Origin: Pseudomonas antarctica
GTDB taxonomy: Bacteria > Pseudomonadota > Gammaproteobacteria > Pseudomonadales > Pseudomonadaceae
Assembly (NCBI RefSeq): GCF_900624995.1
Contig: NZ_UYXQ01000028.1
Span: 1-53,855 of the forward strand
Direction: 5' to 3'
DNA: 53,855 nt
Made by a program: the position numbers and the translations under genes. Under the pieces are notes generated by a model. It worked only from the letters and a program-made list of their open reading frames with translations, had not been told where the DNA came from and did no database searches. Positions within the stretch are counted from its first letter, which is position 1. Every line of letters starts with the position of its first letter. Of the stretch, positions 22,301 to 31,622 are shown one piece after another.

Positions 22301-25300
22301 CGACCAGTGCGCCGTGGTTGTTGAGGTCGCGCCCGGCGTCAATGGCCAGGTTGCCACGCGCGGTGATGGTGCTCGCGCTGGCATCGGTGAGGGTGCGCAT
22401 GCCCACGCCTTCACGCACTTGGATCGCGGTGTTGTCGTTGGTGATGTCGCCTTTGATGCTGGCAAGGCTGACTTGGCTGCCACGAATTTCGCCGCCCATG
22501 GCGTTGCGGATGCTGTCTTGGGCCAGCAGGCTCAGGTTGTTGCCGGCTTCCATCAGGCCGCCGTTGTAGATGCTGCCGCTGCTGACGGCGGAGAGGTTGT
22601 TGCTGGCACGCAGGGTGCCGACGTTGACCAGGTCGCCACCGGTGACCAGGTTGAGGTCACGGCCCTGGATCAGGCTGTTGCCGCGCACGTTGCGCGATTC
22701 GGCCTGGGCCAGGTAGAGCACCGGCACGAGCACGGTCTGGCCATCGACCACGCGGTTTTCCATCCACACGATGTCGTGGGTCAGGGCGCCGACTTGCTGG
22801 CCGGTGAGTGTCACGCCGACGCTCAGGCGCAGCGCGTCTTTGCTGGCTAAGGCGTTGTCCATCAGGTAGCGGAACTGGTCGGCGTCGCTGAGCAGGCCGC
22901 CCGCCAGGAAGCGCTGGCCGGTTTGTGCGAGTACCGCGTCGCGAATCAGGCGGGTCTCGTATTGGCCATCGCCGAGGCGGCGCCAGGCGTTGTCGGCGGT
23001 GTAGCCGAGTTTGCCGAGCATGTAGTCGGAGCTAAAGAAGCCCGATGCGGTGGTGAACTCGGGGTTGGTTTCGATCAGGTAGTGGCTGGTGGGGTCGGCG
23101 CTTTTGACGAACAGGCCATAGTCGCCCTTGGGCAGTTGGAAATACGGCGAGGTGGTGGGGTCGACCGGGGCGAACGGCGTGCCGGTGTAGTCCACGGGTA
23201 CGAAGCCGCCGCCCGGCGCGAGGGTCACCACGGGCAGCACGGAGCCTGGCGCTTGGGCGCTGGCATCGTTGACGTGCTTGCTGAGGTTGATATTGATGCC
23301 ACCGACGGGGATGCCGGTCTGGTCGTTGCCGAGGGTGCCAGTCAGTTGCTCAAGAGTGTTTTCGCGCAGCGTGCCGTTTTGCGCCTTGCGCGTGACTTTG
23401 GACAGGTCAACGGCTCCGCCGGCCTGCAGGGTCGCGTCGTAGGCGAGGCCGCCGTTGGGGGTCCAGGTGGTGACGTCGCTCGCTTGCTTGAACGGTGCAC
23501 TGTTGGGTGACAGGGCTTTGAGGGCTTCGAATTTCGCTTGGTCAAAATGGCCGGCCGCCGTCGCATTGTTGAACTCAGGGACGTAGGTGCCCTCCATACC
23601 CTCCCACAGATGCTTGTCCACATGCCCCGGCGTGCCGATGACGATTTTGCGCTGCCCGGTGCGTGTACCGGAGCCTTCGTTGAGAAAATCCAGGGCGGCG
23701 ATGCTCAGGTTGCCGTTAGCGGCCATCAGGCTGTTGCGGTTCTGCACGTTGTCACCTTGCAGAACCATGTCTTGGCCGGCTACCAGCCGCGCCGACGCCG
23801 AATCCTTAATCGCCGCTTCAAGGTAGGTCTCGTTGATGGTGATGGTGCCGCGCCGCCAGCTGTCTTTCTCGCCGCAGTGCTGTCCACAGACCCAGCTCAA
23901 GCTGCCGGTCTGGAGCGTCTGCCCCAATTCGAAGACGTCTTTGGCGTTTTCGATAAAGCCGGCATTGATACCGATGTAGCCTTCGCTTTCAACCGTGCCG
24001 GAGCGGTTGCTGAACAGCACCGCACGCCCGCCATCCGCGCCCGCAAACGTGAGGTTGCCTTTGCTGTAGACGTCGCCGTAGCTGTTGGCGAAACCATTGG
24101 CGCGCAGCGTCAGGTCGCCACCGCTGAACAGCAGCGAATCGGCGCCGTTGGTGATGCCGTTGACGGCAGTGAGGTTCACCGCGCCTTGGGCGCCCATCGT
24201 GCCACGGTTGCCGATTTGTGCCGCCGCGATGTCCAGCTGCTGACGCGCAGTAAGGAAACCGAGGTTGTCGAGGGTGCCGCTCAGTTTGAGCTGGGTGTTG
24301 TTGCCCGCCAAGCGCCCGCCATTCTGGCTGAGGTTGTTAGCCGTCACGCTGAGGTTTTGCTGGGTCGCAATGCGGCCGCTGTTGTTCAGGTCGCCGCTGA
24401 GCGTGATGCTCACGTTGCCGTCGCTGAGCAGTTCGCCGCCGTTGTTCAGGCTGGCCACGTCGAGGGTCAAGCCCTTGCTGCTGGCCATGCGGTCGCCGGC
24501 CTTAAGGTTCAGGCCTTGGGCGCTTCGGTAAGTGAGGGCCTCGTTGAGTTGCACGCGGCCCAGGCCATCGACGTTGCCGAAGGCCCAGTCAGCCGTGCCC
24601 AGGCCATTGATGTTGCCCTGGCTGCCGGTGAGGCTGGTGGTGTTGATGCGGAACAGGCCGGTGCCCGCGTGTTGCAACTGGCCGCCTTGGTTGTTCAGTT
24701 GCGTGGCGTCGAGGCTGAACGCCGCGCTGCCGAATTCGAGGGTGCCGTTCTGGTTGTTGAGGGTGGCGCTGAGGTTAAGGCTACTAGTGGCGCCGCCCAG
24801 CGCGCGCAGTTGCCCGCCTGCGCTGTTGTCGAGGTTGCCGCCGTTGAGGGTCAGGCCCTGGTTGGCTTCGATCAGGCCGCCTCGGTTGGTGAGCGTGTCG
24901 CGTGAGATGAGGTTGATCTGGTTGCCGCTGATCTGGCCGCCCGCGCTGTTGTCGAGGGTGGCGCCGCTGATCGTCACCTGTTCTTTACCGAACAATTTGC
25001 CGCCACGGTTGGCCAGGGCTTCGACGGTCAGTTGCAGGTTGCCAAGCAGGCTGGCAATCAAGCCGCCGCTGCTGTTATCGACCGTGTTGGCAGTGACGGT
25101 CAGGGTGTCGCCTTGCACGGTGCCGCCGAGGTTATCCAGGCTGGCGGTGTCGAGCTGAGTGTGGGCGCCGCCGCTGAGGATCAAGCCTTTGCGGTTGCTC
25201 ACGTCCTGGCCGCTGTAGCTCAGGCCTTGGTTGCCGGCAAGCAGTTGGCCGGCGTCGTTGTTCAGGTGCTGCGCGGCGATGTCGAGGCGCTTGCCGCGCA

Positions 25301-27638
25301 AGGTCCCACCGCTGTTGTTCAGCGTAGTGAGGGCCTTGACCAGCACGCTGCGCTCGCCCGCGTCGATCACGCCGCCAGCATTGGTCAGCAGGTTGCTGAC
25401 GTTGAGGGTTACGTCGCCGCCGTTGCTGACCAGCGAGCCTTTGCTGCTGTTGTTGAGGTGCTGCGCGGTGACGTCAACCGACGTGCCGATCAGGATGCCG
25501 GCGCTGTTGTCCAGGCGCTCGCCTTGCAGCTGCAACAGGCCTTCGCTTTGAATGCGGCCTTGGGCGTTGAGCAATTGGCCCGGGCCTTTGAGCAGCAGGC
25601 TCACACCCGGCGCGCCACCGGCCAGCAGGCCCGCGTTGCGGTTGTCCAGGCCCGAGGCGCGCACGTCGAGATGGTCACCCACCACGCGCCCAGCGCGGTT
25701 GTCGATGTCGCCGCCGCTTACGTCGAGCAGCAGTTGCTTGCCGACGATCACGCCGCTTTGGTTATCCAGGTTCGCCGCATGCAGCTCGACATCGCCCTGC
25801 CCCGCCTGCAAGCGGCCCTGGACGTTGTTGAGCTGTTGCGCGGTGGCGAGGGTCAACTTGCCGGTGTTGGCGCTCAGCACGCCGTTGGCGTTGCTGCTGA
25901 GGCTGCCGGCGTTGAGGTTCAGATCGGTGCTGGCCTGGGCGAAACCCTGGCTGTTGTTGAAGGCATTGGCGACGGTGAGGTTCAGCGCGCCGTTGTCAGC
26001 CTGGATCAGGCCCTTGAGGCTGTTGTCGAGGTCGCCGGCATTCACGGTGAGGGCACTGGCCACCAGCACGCCGTTCTGGTTGTTCAGGCTGCCCGCGTTG
26101 ACGGTCAGGTTGTTGGCGATGACTTGCCCGCCGCTGTTATTGAGCGCGGCACTGGTCAGCACCAGGCTGCCGCCAGCCATTTCGATGCGGCCTTGGCGGT
26201 TGTCCAGGGCGGCGCTGTCGAGGGTCGCGGCCTGGCCTTCACCGAAGCGAATCAGCCCGCCAAGGTTGGCGATGGCCGGCGCGCTGAGCGCCAGGTTTTG
26301 CTCGCCGTACAGGCGTGCCGTGGTGCCTTGGTTGGTCAGGTTGGCGGTGCTGACGCTGACGGTTTTGGCCTGGATGATTGCGCCCTGGTTGGTCAGCGCT
26401 TGCGCGGCAGTGATCGCCAAGGCGCGGCTGGCCAGCAAGTTGCCGCTGGTGTTGAGGGTTTGCGCGTTCACCACCAGGTCGCCGGTGGCGTTGCGGCTGT
26501 TGTCCGCCGCTACGCCAGCTTCGATGATGCCGGGGTTGGTGACGGTGGCCGCGTTGAGTTCGATGCGTTGGCCGGCGGCCACGCTTTGTTGGTTGACCAA
26601 GGCTTGGGCGCTGGTGACCTGCACGTTGCCGGTGGCGTAGACCTTGTCGGTGAGGTTGACGTTTTGCGCGGTGACGTTGACGTTACCGGTGGCCGACGTC
26701 TGCGCCATGCTCAAGTGGCCGTTGGCATCCAGCTGGATATCGCCGCCGCTGGCGGCCAGCGTGCCGTCGAGTTTCACGCCCACACCGGCTTCGGTGCCGA
26801 CCAGTTTGATCGCACCGGCGTACATGCCGCCCAGCGCCGAGGAATCGATGGCCAATTTTGGTTTGGCGCTGCCGTCGTCAGCGCGCGTGGTGGTTTTCAG
26901 GCTTTGCGCATCGACGTCGTTACGCCCGGCGATCACGGTCAATTCACGCGCGTTGATCTGCGCATTGATCTTGGCCGAGCGGGTGATGATTTCGAAGCGG
27001 TCGACGTTACTGGCGTTGAGGCCCTGGCCGTCGATGGTCACGGCGCCGCCGTCGACCTGATAACGCTGCAACTGGCCGCTCGCGTCGAGCACCGGTTTGC
27101 CGGTGGTCAGGGTCACGTTGGGGGTGTTGATAAAACCGCAACCGCTGCACGTGATGCCGTAAGGGTTGGCGACGATGACCTTGGCCGACTGCCCCGCCAC
27201 TTCGGTGTAACCGCGCAACTGGCTTGGGCTGCCGCCGTTGACTTCGTTGAGGATAACGCTGGCCGCGCCGCCCTTGAGGTTGGGGTTGCCGATGATATAG
27301 CCGCCCAGCTGGGTGTTGGTCACCGCGCCCGTGGCGTTGTTGAGGATCACGCCGTTGGGGCCGACGTTGTAGTCCTTGAATTGGTTATGCGACAAGCCAC
27401 TGCCATTGGGCGTAGCGATGTTCACCACGGGCACGCCATTGCCGGCTTGGCCGACCGTGGTACCCGGCGCGCTGACCACGATGCCTTCGGCCTGGGCCAG
27501 CAGCGGCTGCCAGAACAGCGCGTTAGCCAGGATCAGCACCAAGCCGCGCTTGGGCAAGCCGAAGAACGAATCTCGCGGCTTCAGCGCAGCAGAAGGTTGG
27601 CGGGCCAGGAAGGCAAAGTGGCGAACATCCATTGTCAT
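19350..27638 (-). CDS. cdiA: CdiA/FHA-type contact-dependent inhibition exoprotein
   Basis: A 2762-residue two-partner-secreted filament protein. An extended signal region (about 1-50) precedes the TPS secretion domain (about 50-300, with VIVANPYGITCSGCGF near 160). Then come many FHA-1 type beta-helix repeats (NxxG-rich, about 300-1200), a non-repetitive middle (about 1220-1650) in the position of CdiA receptor-binding regions, FHA-2 repeats (about 1650-2060) and a DUF637-like segment (about 2100-2300). NATQYNHQLHKSQADALDEQ near 2376 takes the place of the VENN pretoxin border. The C-terminal part ends with FVKFDGVEDIGGITLIDRKT and then IKAVFEFPNQ, a D...DxK layout suggesting a PD-(D/E)XK nuclease toxin. 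ATG 27630-27632 is an alternative start. Confidence 0.88.
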   Translation of the reverse strand: MTMDVRHFAFLARQPSAALKPRDSFFGLPKRGLVLILANALFWQPLLAQAEGIVVSAPGTTVGQAGNGVPVVNIATPNGSGLSHNQFKDYNVGPNGVILNNATGAVTNTQLGGYIIGNPNLKGGAASVILNEVNGGSPSQLRGYTEVAGQSAKVIVANPYGITCSGCGFINTPNVTLTTGKPVLDASGQLQRYQVDGGAVTIDGQGLNASNVDRFEIITRSAKINAQINARELTVIAGRNDVDAQSLKTTTRADDGSAKPKLAIDSSALGGMYAGAIKLVGTEAGVGVKLDGTLAASGGDIQLDANGHLSMAQTSATGNVNVTAQNVNLTDKVYATGNVQVTSAQALVNQQSVAAGQRIELNAATVTNPGIIEAGVAADNSRNATGDLVVNAQTLNTSGNLLASRALAITAAQALTNQGAIIQAKTVSVSTANLTNQGTTARLYGEQNLALSAPAIANLGGLIRFGEGQAATLDSAALDNRQGRIEMAGGSLVLTSAALNNSGGQVIANNLTVNAGSLNNQNGVLVASALTVNAGDLDNSLKGLIQADNGALNLTVANAFNNSQGFAQASTDLNLNAGSLSSNANGVLSANTGKLTLATAQQLNNVQGRLQAGQGDVELHAANLDNQSGVIVGKQLLLDVSGGDIDNRAGRVVGDHLDVRASGLDNRNAGLLAGGAPGVSLLLKGPGQLLNAQGRIQSEGLLQLQGERLDNSAGILIGTSVDVTAQHLNNSSKGSLVSNGGDVTLNVSNLLTNAGGVIDAGERSVLVKALTTLNNSGGTLRGKRLDIAAQHLNNDAGQLLAGNQGLSYSGQDVSNRKGLILSGGAHTQLDTASLDNLGGTVQGDTLTVTANTVDNSSGGLIASLLGNLQLTVEALANRGGKLFGKEQVTISGATLDNSAGGQISGNQINLISRDTLTNRGGLIEANQGLTLNGGNLDNSAGGQLRALGGATSSLNLSATLNNQNGTLEFGSAAFSLDATQLNNQGGQLQHAGTGLFRINTTSLTGSQGNINGLGTADWAFGNVDGLGRVQLNEALTYRSAQGLNLKAGDRMASSKGLTLDVASLNNGGELLSDGNVSITLSGDLNNSGRIATQQNLSVTANNLSQNGGRLAGNNTQLKLSGTLDNLGFLTARQQLDIAAAQIGNRGTMGAQGAVNLTAVNGITNGADSLLFSGGDLTLRANGFANSYGDVYSKGNLTFAGADGGRAVLFSNRSGTVESEGYIGINAGFIENAKDVFELGQTLQTGSLSWVCGQHCGEKDSWRRGTITINETYLEAAIKDSASARLVAGQDMVLQGDNVQNRNSLMAANGNLSIAALDFLNEGSGTRTGQRKIVIGTPGHVDKHLWEGMEGTYVPEFNNATAAGHFDQAKFEALKALSPNSAPFKQASDVTTWTPNGGLAYDATLQAGGAVDLSKVTRKAQNGTLRENTLEQLTGTLGNDQTGIPVGGININLSKHVNDASAQAPGSVLPVVTLAPGGGFVPVDYTGTPFAPVDPTTSPYFQLPKGDYGLFVKSADPTSHYLIETNPEFTTASGFFSSDYMLGKLGYTADNAWRRLGDGQYETRLIRDAVLAQTGQRFLAGGLLSDADQFRYLMDNALASKDALRLSVGVTLTGQQVGALTHDIVWMENRVVDGQTVLVPVLYLAQAESRNVRGNSLIQGRDLNLVTGGDLVNVGTLRASNNLSAVSSGSIYNGGLMEAGNNLSLLAQDSIRNAMGGEIRGSQVSLASIKGDITNDNTAIQVREGVGMRTLTDASASTITARGNLAIDAGRDLNNHGALVAGNDANLTAGRDLNLVAASDTSVIHKTIDGGEKSTITTDVKNLAATVTAGGNLDMQAGQDVNIIGSNATAGKDLNIQAGRDLNVASVSDMHNVEGKEKDGKKRIKTADEQTTQVASVLTAGANFTSQAGRDTTLVASKISAGNEAYLYSGDKLNLLAAQNSTHTLYDMKENGGWGAKKEQRDEVTRTTNVGTEIKTGGNLTLISEGDQRYQVAKLNSGKDIILNSGGAIAFEGVKDLHDESHTKSKGDLAWFSAKGKGNTDETLRQSEMIAQGQVVIKAVDGLKIDVRQVDQQTVSQTIDTMVKADPNMAWLKDAEKRGDVDWRQVKEIHDSFKYSNSGLGAGSQIVIAILMAAFVGPLAMTAAAGAGAGVAVAAGAGAVAAGAATNATVSVVNNRGNLGAVFKDVTSSDALKGYAISGVTAGLTAAYFDGWTGTHTDQATKQITGPQLNTWTGVGQFAANQTLQGGTSTLLSKALGQGGSGSEALKTALFNTLAAASFNAVGDYTKKWNIDNGSIPKIAIHAMVGGLLAEATGGDFRTGALAAGANEALVVQLNDIVKGDKTLLSMSSQLVGVLAAATQKDADASKLEKGGWVAKNATQYNHQLHKSQADALDEQRRFHPERADRLNAAACALVGCAESIPTDHESYKDFKALQDRGATYAAEIALLESTGQFGGRSWQDWSDDTLNAHGKAVQVIGASKDTALGLAGGATAYTGMLLSSPACVGVVTCALPIGLGALGTISMVGAWDSASRITADFKSSEPDRVMASFFPQTFPGESSATSDLAWGAAKSAAQAALFGGASKYFSGQLAGELAATNKVVPKEIPAPVKGGLDLSKVDVLTIKDARKLEGENKGLIFVQEPQGDFSKPFVKFEAGTTGAFSDVLSQRKAVPAIRFDNPNPNGNNFVKFDGVEDIGGITLIDRKTALTSFDKQIQSVQRVSSALKQNPGIKAVFEFPNQKAADRATNILIEQNIRNITVRVAP

Positions 27639-27663
27639 AGTCTCGATGTAACGGGGCGTTGAA

Positions 27664-29385
27664 TTACAGGAAGAAATCCATGCGGAAGTAGATCGGCGCT
27701 TCGCGCTCGCTCATCACTGCCGGGCGTTCCAAAGAGTGCGCAAAGGTCACGCTGGTGCTGACGTATTTGCCACGGGCGAACAGCTCCAACGAGTTGCTGG
27801 AGACCCGGCCGTGCAGTTCGCCGTTGTAGCGGCCATTGCTGATCACGCCTTGGTCGTAGCCGACGCTGGCGCCGTACTCGGCAAAGGCTGGGCGCATCCA
27901 ATCCCAGGTCACCGGGCGGGCCCAGCGCACGTCGTTGCGCCAGTAACCGCCGCTGTCGCCGTTGAGTTGCTGGTCTTTGAAACCGCGCACCGAGGCCGAG
28001 CCACCCAGGCTCATGCGCTGGGGGCTGAACAAGATGTCTTCGCTGTGTTGGCCGGTGGCCAGGCTGGAAAAGCTGAACGACTCGCCCCACAACGTGAACG
28101 GCTGCAGGTAGCTGACGGTGGCCGTGTATTTGCGATAGCGCGCACTGGGCTGGCGATTGCCGTACGCGTCGCGCTCGTCGTTGGCTTGAGCATCGAAGGC
28201 ACCGATGCCGTTTTGCATGCCCAAGTCGAGGTTGACGAACGCATTGCCGATACGCCGTCCATGGTTGATGCCCAGTTGCAGTTCGCTGAGGCGGTTGCTG
28301 CTGGTCTCGAGGTGAGCCTCGTTGATGTAGTTGTTGGTGCGCAGGTGCGCCAGGCCAACGTTGAGCGAGGTCTTGCTCACGTCGTCACGATGGATCACCC
28401 GCTCGGCGCGAAACTGGTGGTTCTGGTTGTCGCCCGACTGTTTGAACTTGAAGGTGTCGGTGTAACCCAGGGCGCGGTAATCGCTCTCGCTGTAGGTGTA
28501 ACTGAAGTTCCACCAGCCCCACGGCACGTTGTAGTAGAGCATGGTGTTTTTCGAGGTTTTCTGGTGGTCGCTGACGGCATCGTGGCCGCCGCGCAGTACC
28601 AGTTGGTCAGCCAGGCCGAGCGGGCTGTCCCACTCAAGGCCTGCGCCCCACTGCTGTTCGCCGGTGCTTTTCTGGCCGTCGTTGTTACGCGACAGGCTGG
28701 CGCGCCAGGGCTTTTGCGCGGTGTTCTTGACCACCACGTCGCTGCCGCCGATCTGGCGGCCGGGGGTCAGTTCCATTTGCGCCTGCTTGGAGGGCAAGCG
28801 ATTCAGTTGGTCCACCAGTTGCTCGACTTCGCGCAGGTTCAGCGCCTCGCCGACCTTGCCGGGAAAGGCCATGGCCAGTTCGCGGTCGGTCACCGTGCTG
28901 CCTTCGGCGCTTTTCAAGGCTTCGAGTTTGCCTTCGACCACCAGCACTTGCAGATGGCCGCTGGAGAGGTCTTGTTGCGGCAGGTAGGCGCGGCTGGTGA
29001 CGCGGCCTTTGGTGATGTAGTAGTCGGTGATGACCTTAAGCAACTCATTGAGCTGCGAGACGCCCAGGCACTCGCCGATGTAGGGCTTGAGCAGGCGCTC
29101 GCGGTCTGCGGCGGCCAGGCTGTCGGCACCCTTGAGTTCGATGTCTTTGATCGGGAAGCAGCGCGTGTCCGCCGGCAAGGCCGGGGCCTGGGGCTTGGCT
29201 TCTTTGCCGGGCAGGTCCTGCAGTTCTTGCAGGCGCCGCTGCTGCTCTTCGAGCAAGCGGTTTTGCCGGTCACGGATCAGGTCTTGATCCCCAGGTGTGG
29301 GGGCGGCCATGGCAGTGTTCAGGCTCAAGTAAGCGAGCAGAAAAGTGCACAGCAAGTACCGAGTCCGTGGCAATAACGAAGACAT
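27664..29385 (-). CDS. cdiB: CdiB/TpsB outer-membrane transporter
   Basis: A 573-residue Omp85-superfamily protein from ATG 29383-29385, with a GGAT site 7 bases upstream; the longer frame adds 13 codons without a ribosome site. A signal peptide ends near AMAAP. It is followed by a Gln/Arg/Leu-rich helix, POTRA domains (CFPIKDIELKGADSL, ITDYYITKGRVTSRAYLPQQ, LQVLVVEGKLE) and a 16-strand-type barrel with SVRGFKDQQLNGDSGGYWRN, whose VRGF motif is diagnostic for TpsB proteins. The C-terminus YFRMDFFL is a typical outer-membrane signature. It exports CdiA, encoded 25 bases downstream. Confidence 0.92.
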   Translation of the reverse strand: MSSLLPRTRYLLCTFLLAYLSLNTAMAAPTPGDQDLIRDRQNRLLEEQQRRLQELQDLPGKEAKPQAPALPADTRCFPIKDIELKGADSLAAADRERLLKPYIGECLGVSQLNELLKVITDYYITKGRVTSRAYLPQQDLSSGHLQVLVVEGKLEALKSAEGSTVTDRELAMAFPGKVGEALNLREVEQLVDQLNRLPSKQAQMELTPGRQIGGSDVVVKNTAQKPWRASLSRNNDGQKSTGEQQWGAGLEWDSPLGLADQLVLRGGHDAVSDHQKTSKNTMLYYNVPWGWWNFSYTYSESDYRALGYTDTFKFKQSGDNQNHQFRAERVIHRDDVSKTSLNVGLAHLRTNNYINEAHLETSSNRLSELQLGINHGRRIGNAFVNLDLGMQNGIGAFDAQANDERDAYGNRQPSARYRKYTATVSYLQPFTLWGESFSFSSLATGQHSEDILFSPQRMSLGGSASVRGFKDQQLNGDSGGYWRNDVRWARPVTWDWMRPAFAEYGASVGYDQGVISNGRYNGELHGRVSSNSLELFARGKYVSTSVTFAHSLERPAVMSEREAPIYFRMDFFL

Positions 29386-29757
29386 GTTCGATCCATCGAA
29401 AATCAAGGGGCGGCATACTAACATCGAACTTGCGCTTATCCAAGAAACTGGATTAGTTGCACATTCGTACTAGTTAAACCTGCAACCCATTGATAGATAA
29501 CAATAAATAATCATCAAAAAAGAGTTACAGCCTGTTGCTGGAAGTTTTATTCCGACAAGCGGCAACTGTTTTGATAGCGGTCCGAACAAGCGCTGACAAT
29601 AGGCCATTAGTTAGCCATCAAGTGCTTGCCGAGTTAGGTTAGTACCGGGAAATACAGAAAAGTTCGCGGTGGTTTTGTGAATTGGATCCCATTTATCGGA
29701 TTAGTCTGGCGCAGTGCTTCTTGTGGAGACAGAGCTTGTTTTAGCCAGCGGGCTTCC
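29386..29757. promoter_or_regulatory. Intergenic region upstream of cdiB
   Basis: About 370 noncoding bases separating cdiB from the end of pgaD. The cdiB-proximal half is distinctly AT-rich and must hold the cdi promoter. I could not settle on a specific -35/-10 pair or operator. The pga-proximal end carries degenerate REP-like sequence leading into the REP at 29758. Confidence 0.35.
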
Positions 29758-29779
29758 TGTGGCGAGCGGGCTTGCCACA
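29758..29779. repeat. REP palindrome
   Basis: TGTGGC (29758-29763) and GCCACA (29774-29779) flank a GC core AGCGGGCT, a 22-bp REP-type inverted repeat 15 bases beyond the end of pgaD. Degenerate half-copies (CTTGTGGAG, CCAGCGGGCTTCC) lie just before it. It may act as the end of the pga transcript. Confidence 0.65.
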
Positions 29780-29794
29780 AGGCGCCCAGTGCTT

Positions 29795-30283
29795 CTAGCC
29801 TGCGTCTTTGTCCTTTTGCGCACCCGGCACTAAGATCAGCCCTGGCCGCTCCACATCGCGGGACACGTGCGACTTCACGTCTTCCACCCCGCCCTCCTCG
29901 TCGTTATGGATCACCAGTACACCCGGCTTGCGAAACTGCTCCAGGTGGCCGTCGCCCAACTTGAAACTTTCGCTCAGGTTTTTGTCAGTGAGCGCATTGG
30001 CCTCGGCGCGACGCTGGGCGAACTTGCGGCCGCGACGTTGTTGATAACGCGCCCAGCTGATCAAGATCACCGCATTGAACAGAGCGATCCACAGGTAGAT
30101 CTGCAAGGTATTGAGCGCCGCAAAAATCGGCGCTTCAATGCGCGGGCCGCTGTGGGTTTCCAGCATTGCGCTAATCCCACGCGCCAACAGCCAAATCAGC
30201 CCGGCCCAGGCCAGCAGGGTCAACAGCACATCGATGACCCACATCACTGAGTTCTGGCGAGTTCTGACCAGTTTCATGGTCAC
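29795..30283 (-). CDS. pgaD: PNAG biosynthesis protein PgaD
   Basis: A 162-residue inner-membrane protein with two hydrophobic segments (about 16-36 and 58-80) and a charged cytoplasmic C-terminal region. PgaD works with PgaC as the synthase complex for poly-beta-1,6-N-acetylglucosamine, and both bind cyclic di-GMP in E. coli. The C-terminal tail here is longer than in E. coli (about 137 residues). It overlaps pgaC by 4 bases and closes the operon. Identification rests mainly on operon position plus topology. Confidence 0.85.
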   Translation of the reverse strand: MTMKLVRTRQNSVMWVIDVLLTLLAWAGLIWLLARGISAMLETHSGPRIEAPIFAALNTLQIYLWIALFNAVILISWARYQQRRGRKFAQRRAEANALTDKNLSESFKLGDGHLEQFRKPGVLVIHNDEEGGVEDVKSHVSRDVERPGLILVPGAQKDKDAG

Positions 30284-31620
30284 GCCTCCTCTTCACTAGG
30301 TTTAATACCGCGGTCCGGGCTGACCCAGCGCGCACGTTTCTGGTGCTGGTTGAAGAGCACCTTGGGAAAGCTGACCAAGGTGGTGAACAAGCTGACCAGC
30401 CAGAACACCATTGGGTACCACACGGTCCAGAACAGGGTTTTCCACAGGTCTTTTTCGTAGCGCCGGTCGATCAGGATGCTCACCGCAAACTGCAGCAGGC
30501 ACACCATCGCCAACACCAGCCCGGTAAACGCCGGTGGCATCAGCGAATCCACAGCAATCGCCTGTGGCAGCACCACGAATTTACCCACGCCCCAGAAGAT
30601 CACCGACAGCAGGAAGGTGAAGGCCCAACCGGTGGACAGGCAGTATTCAAACAGCAGCGGCCACAGGTAGCGGTGGCGCCATTGCCAGATGCCACGGATG
30701 TTTTTGAACAGCACCTCGGCACCGCCCTGGGCCCAGCGCAGACGTTGTTTCCACAGGCCACCGACGGTTTCGGGCATGAGGATCCAGCACAAGGCGCGCG
30801 GCTCGTAGAAGATCGCCCAGTGATCGAGTTGCAGCTTCCAACTGACATCGATGTCCTCGGTGATCATGTCGGTGCTCCAGTAGTCGATGCGGTCCAGCGC
30901 CTTCTTGCGAAACGCCACCACCACACCCGACACCGTGAAGATCCGACCGAACACCCGCTGGGTCCGCTTGATCAAGCCGATGATCGAGGAGAACTCGCCC
31001 ACCTGCACCCGGCCGATCAAGGTTGAACGCGTGCGGATGCGTGGGTTGCCGGTCACGGCGCCCAGGCGCGGGTTGTCCAGCATCGGCGCCACCATGTAGG
31101 CCGCCGCGTTTTTGTCGAGCAAAGCATCGCCGTCAATGCACACCAGGTATTCACTGCGCGCGGCCACGGCGCCCATGCGCAAGGCCACGGCTTTGCCCTG
31201 GTTCTGCGCCAGGTGCAGCACGCGCAGGCGTGGGTGCTGCAATGCCAGGGCATCGAGTACTGCGGCGGTGTTGTCTTTGGAGCCATCGTTGACGGCGATT
31301 ACTTCGATGTTCGGGTACAGCTGGCCCAGCGCTGCGTGAATCGTTTCGGCGGCGTTATCGCCCTCGTTGTAGCAAGGGATGATGATCGAGATCAGCGGGT
31401 TGCCGGCCAGGGTTGGCGCGGGGGTGTCTTCTTTCCAGGGCCAGTGACGCTCCCAGTGCAACCAGAAGTACAGCCCGCCAGCGATCCACAGCGCCGACAT
31501 GAACAGCGGGTAGAAAAACACGAAGTCCATCAGGAACTGCCCGGTGACCAAAAAGATCAGGCCAAGGGGCACACCCAACACCAGTGCCAACACGAATAAA
31601 GCCAAGAGTCTGTCGAACAT
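30280..31620 (-). CDS. pgaC: PNAG synthase PgaC (family 2 glycosyltransferase)
   Basis: From ATG 31618-31620 the protein has 446 residues, normal for PgaC. The upstream in-frame extension lies inside pgaB and is discarded. Two N-terminal membrane helices come before the GT2 domain ([20 protein letters not shown]). The catalytic motifs are DGDA, TEDID and QRLRW, and further helices follow. It polymerises UDP-GlcNAc into poly-beta-1,6-GlcNAc at the inner membrane and passes it to the periplasm. The gene starts two bases after pgaB stops. Confidence 0.95.
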   Translation of the reverse strand: MFDRLLALFVLALVLGVPLGLIFLVTGQFLMDFVFFYPLFMSALWIAGGLYFWLHWERHWPWKEDTPAPTLAGNPLISIIIPCYNEGDNAAETIHAALGQLYPNIEVIAVNDGSKDNTAAVLDALALQHPRLRVLHLAQNQGKAVALRMGAVAARSEYLVCIDGDALLDKNAAAYMVAPMLDNPRLGAVTGNPRIRTRSTLIGRVQVGEFSSIIGLIKRTQRVFGRIFTVSGVVVAFRKKALDRIDYWSTDMITEDIDVSWKLQLDHWAIFYEPRALCWILMPETVGGLWKQRLRWAQGGAEVLFKNIRGIWQWRHRYLWPLLFEYCLSTGWAFTFLLSVIFWGVGKFVVLPQAIAVDSLMPPAFTGLVLAMVCLLQFAVSILIDRRYEKDLWKTLFWTVWYPMVFWLVSLFTTLVSFPKVLFNQHQKRARWVSPDRGIKPSEEEA

Positions 31621-31622
31621 GG

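Noticed and set aside
25032..27662. 876-residue open frame on the plus strand opposite cdiA, plus several other long antisense frames at 21312-24905
   Set aside because: They mirror the repetitive, GC-rich codon pattern of cdiA, have no ribosome sites or recognisable domains, and are read against a well-supported gene.
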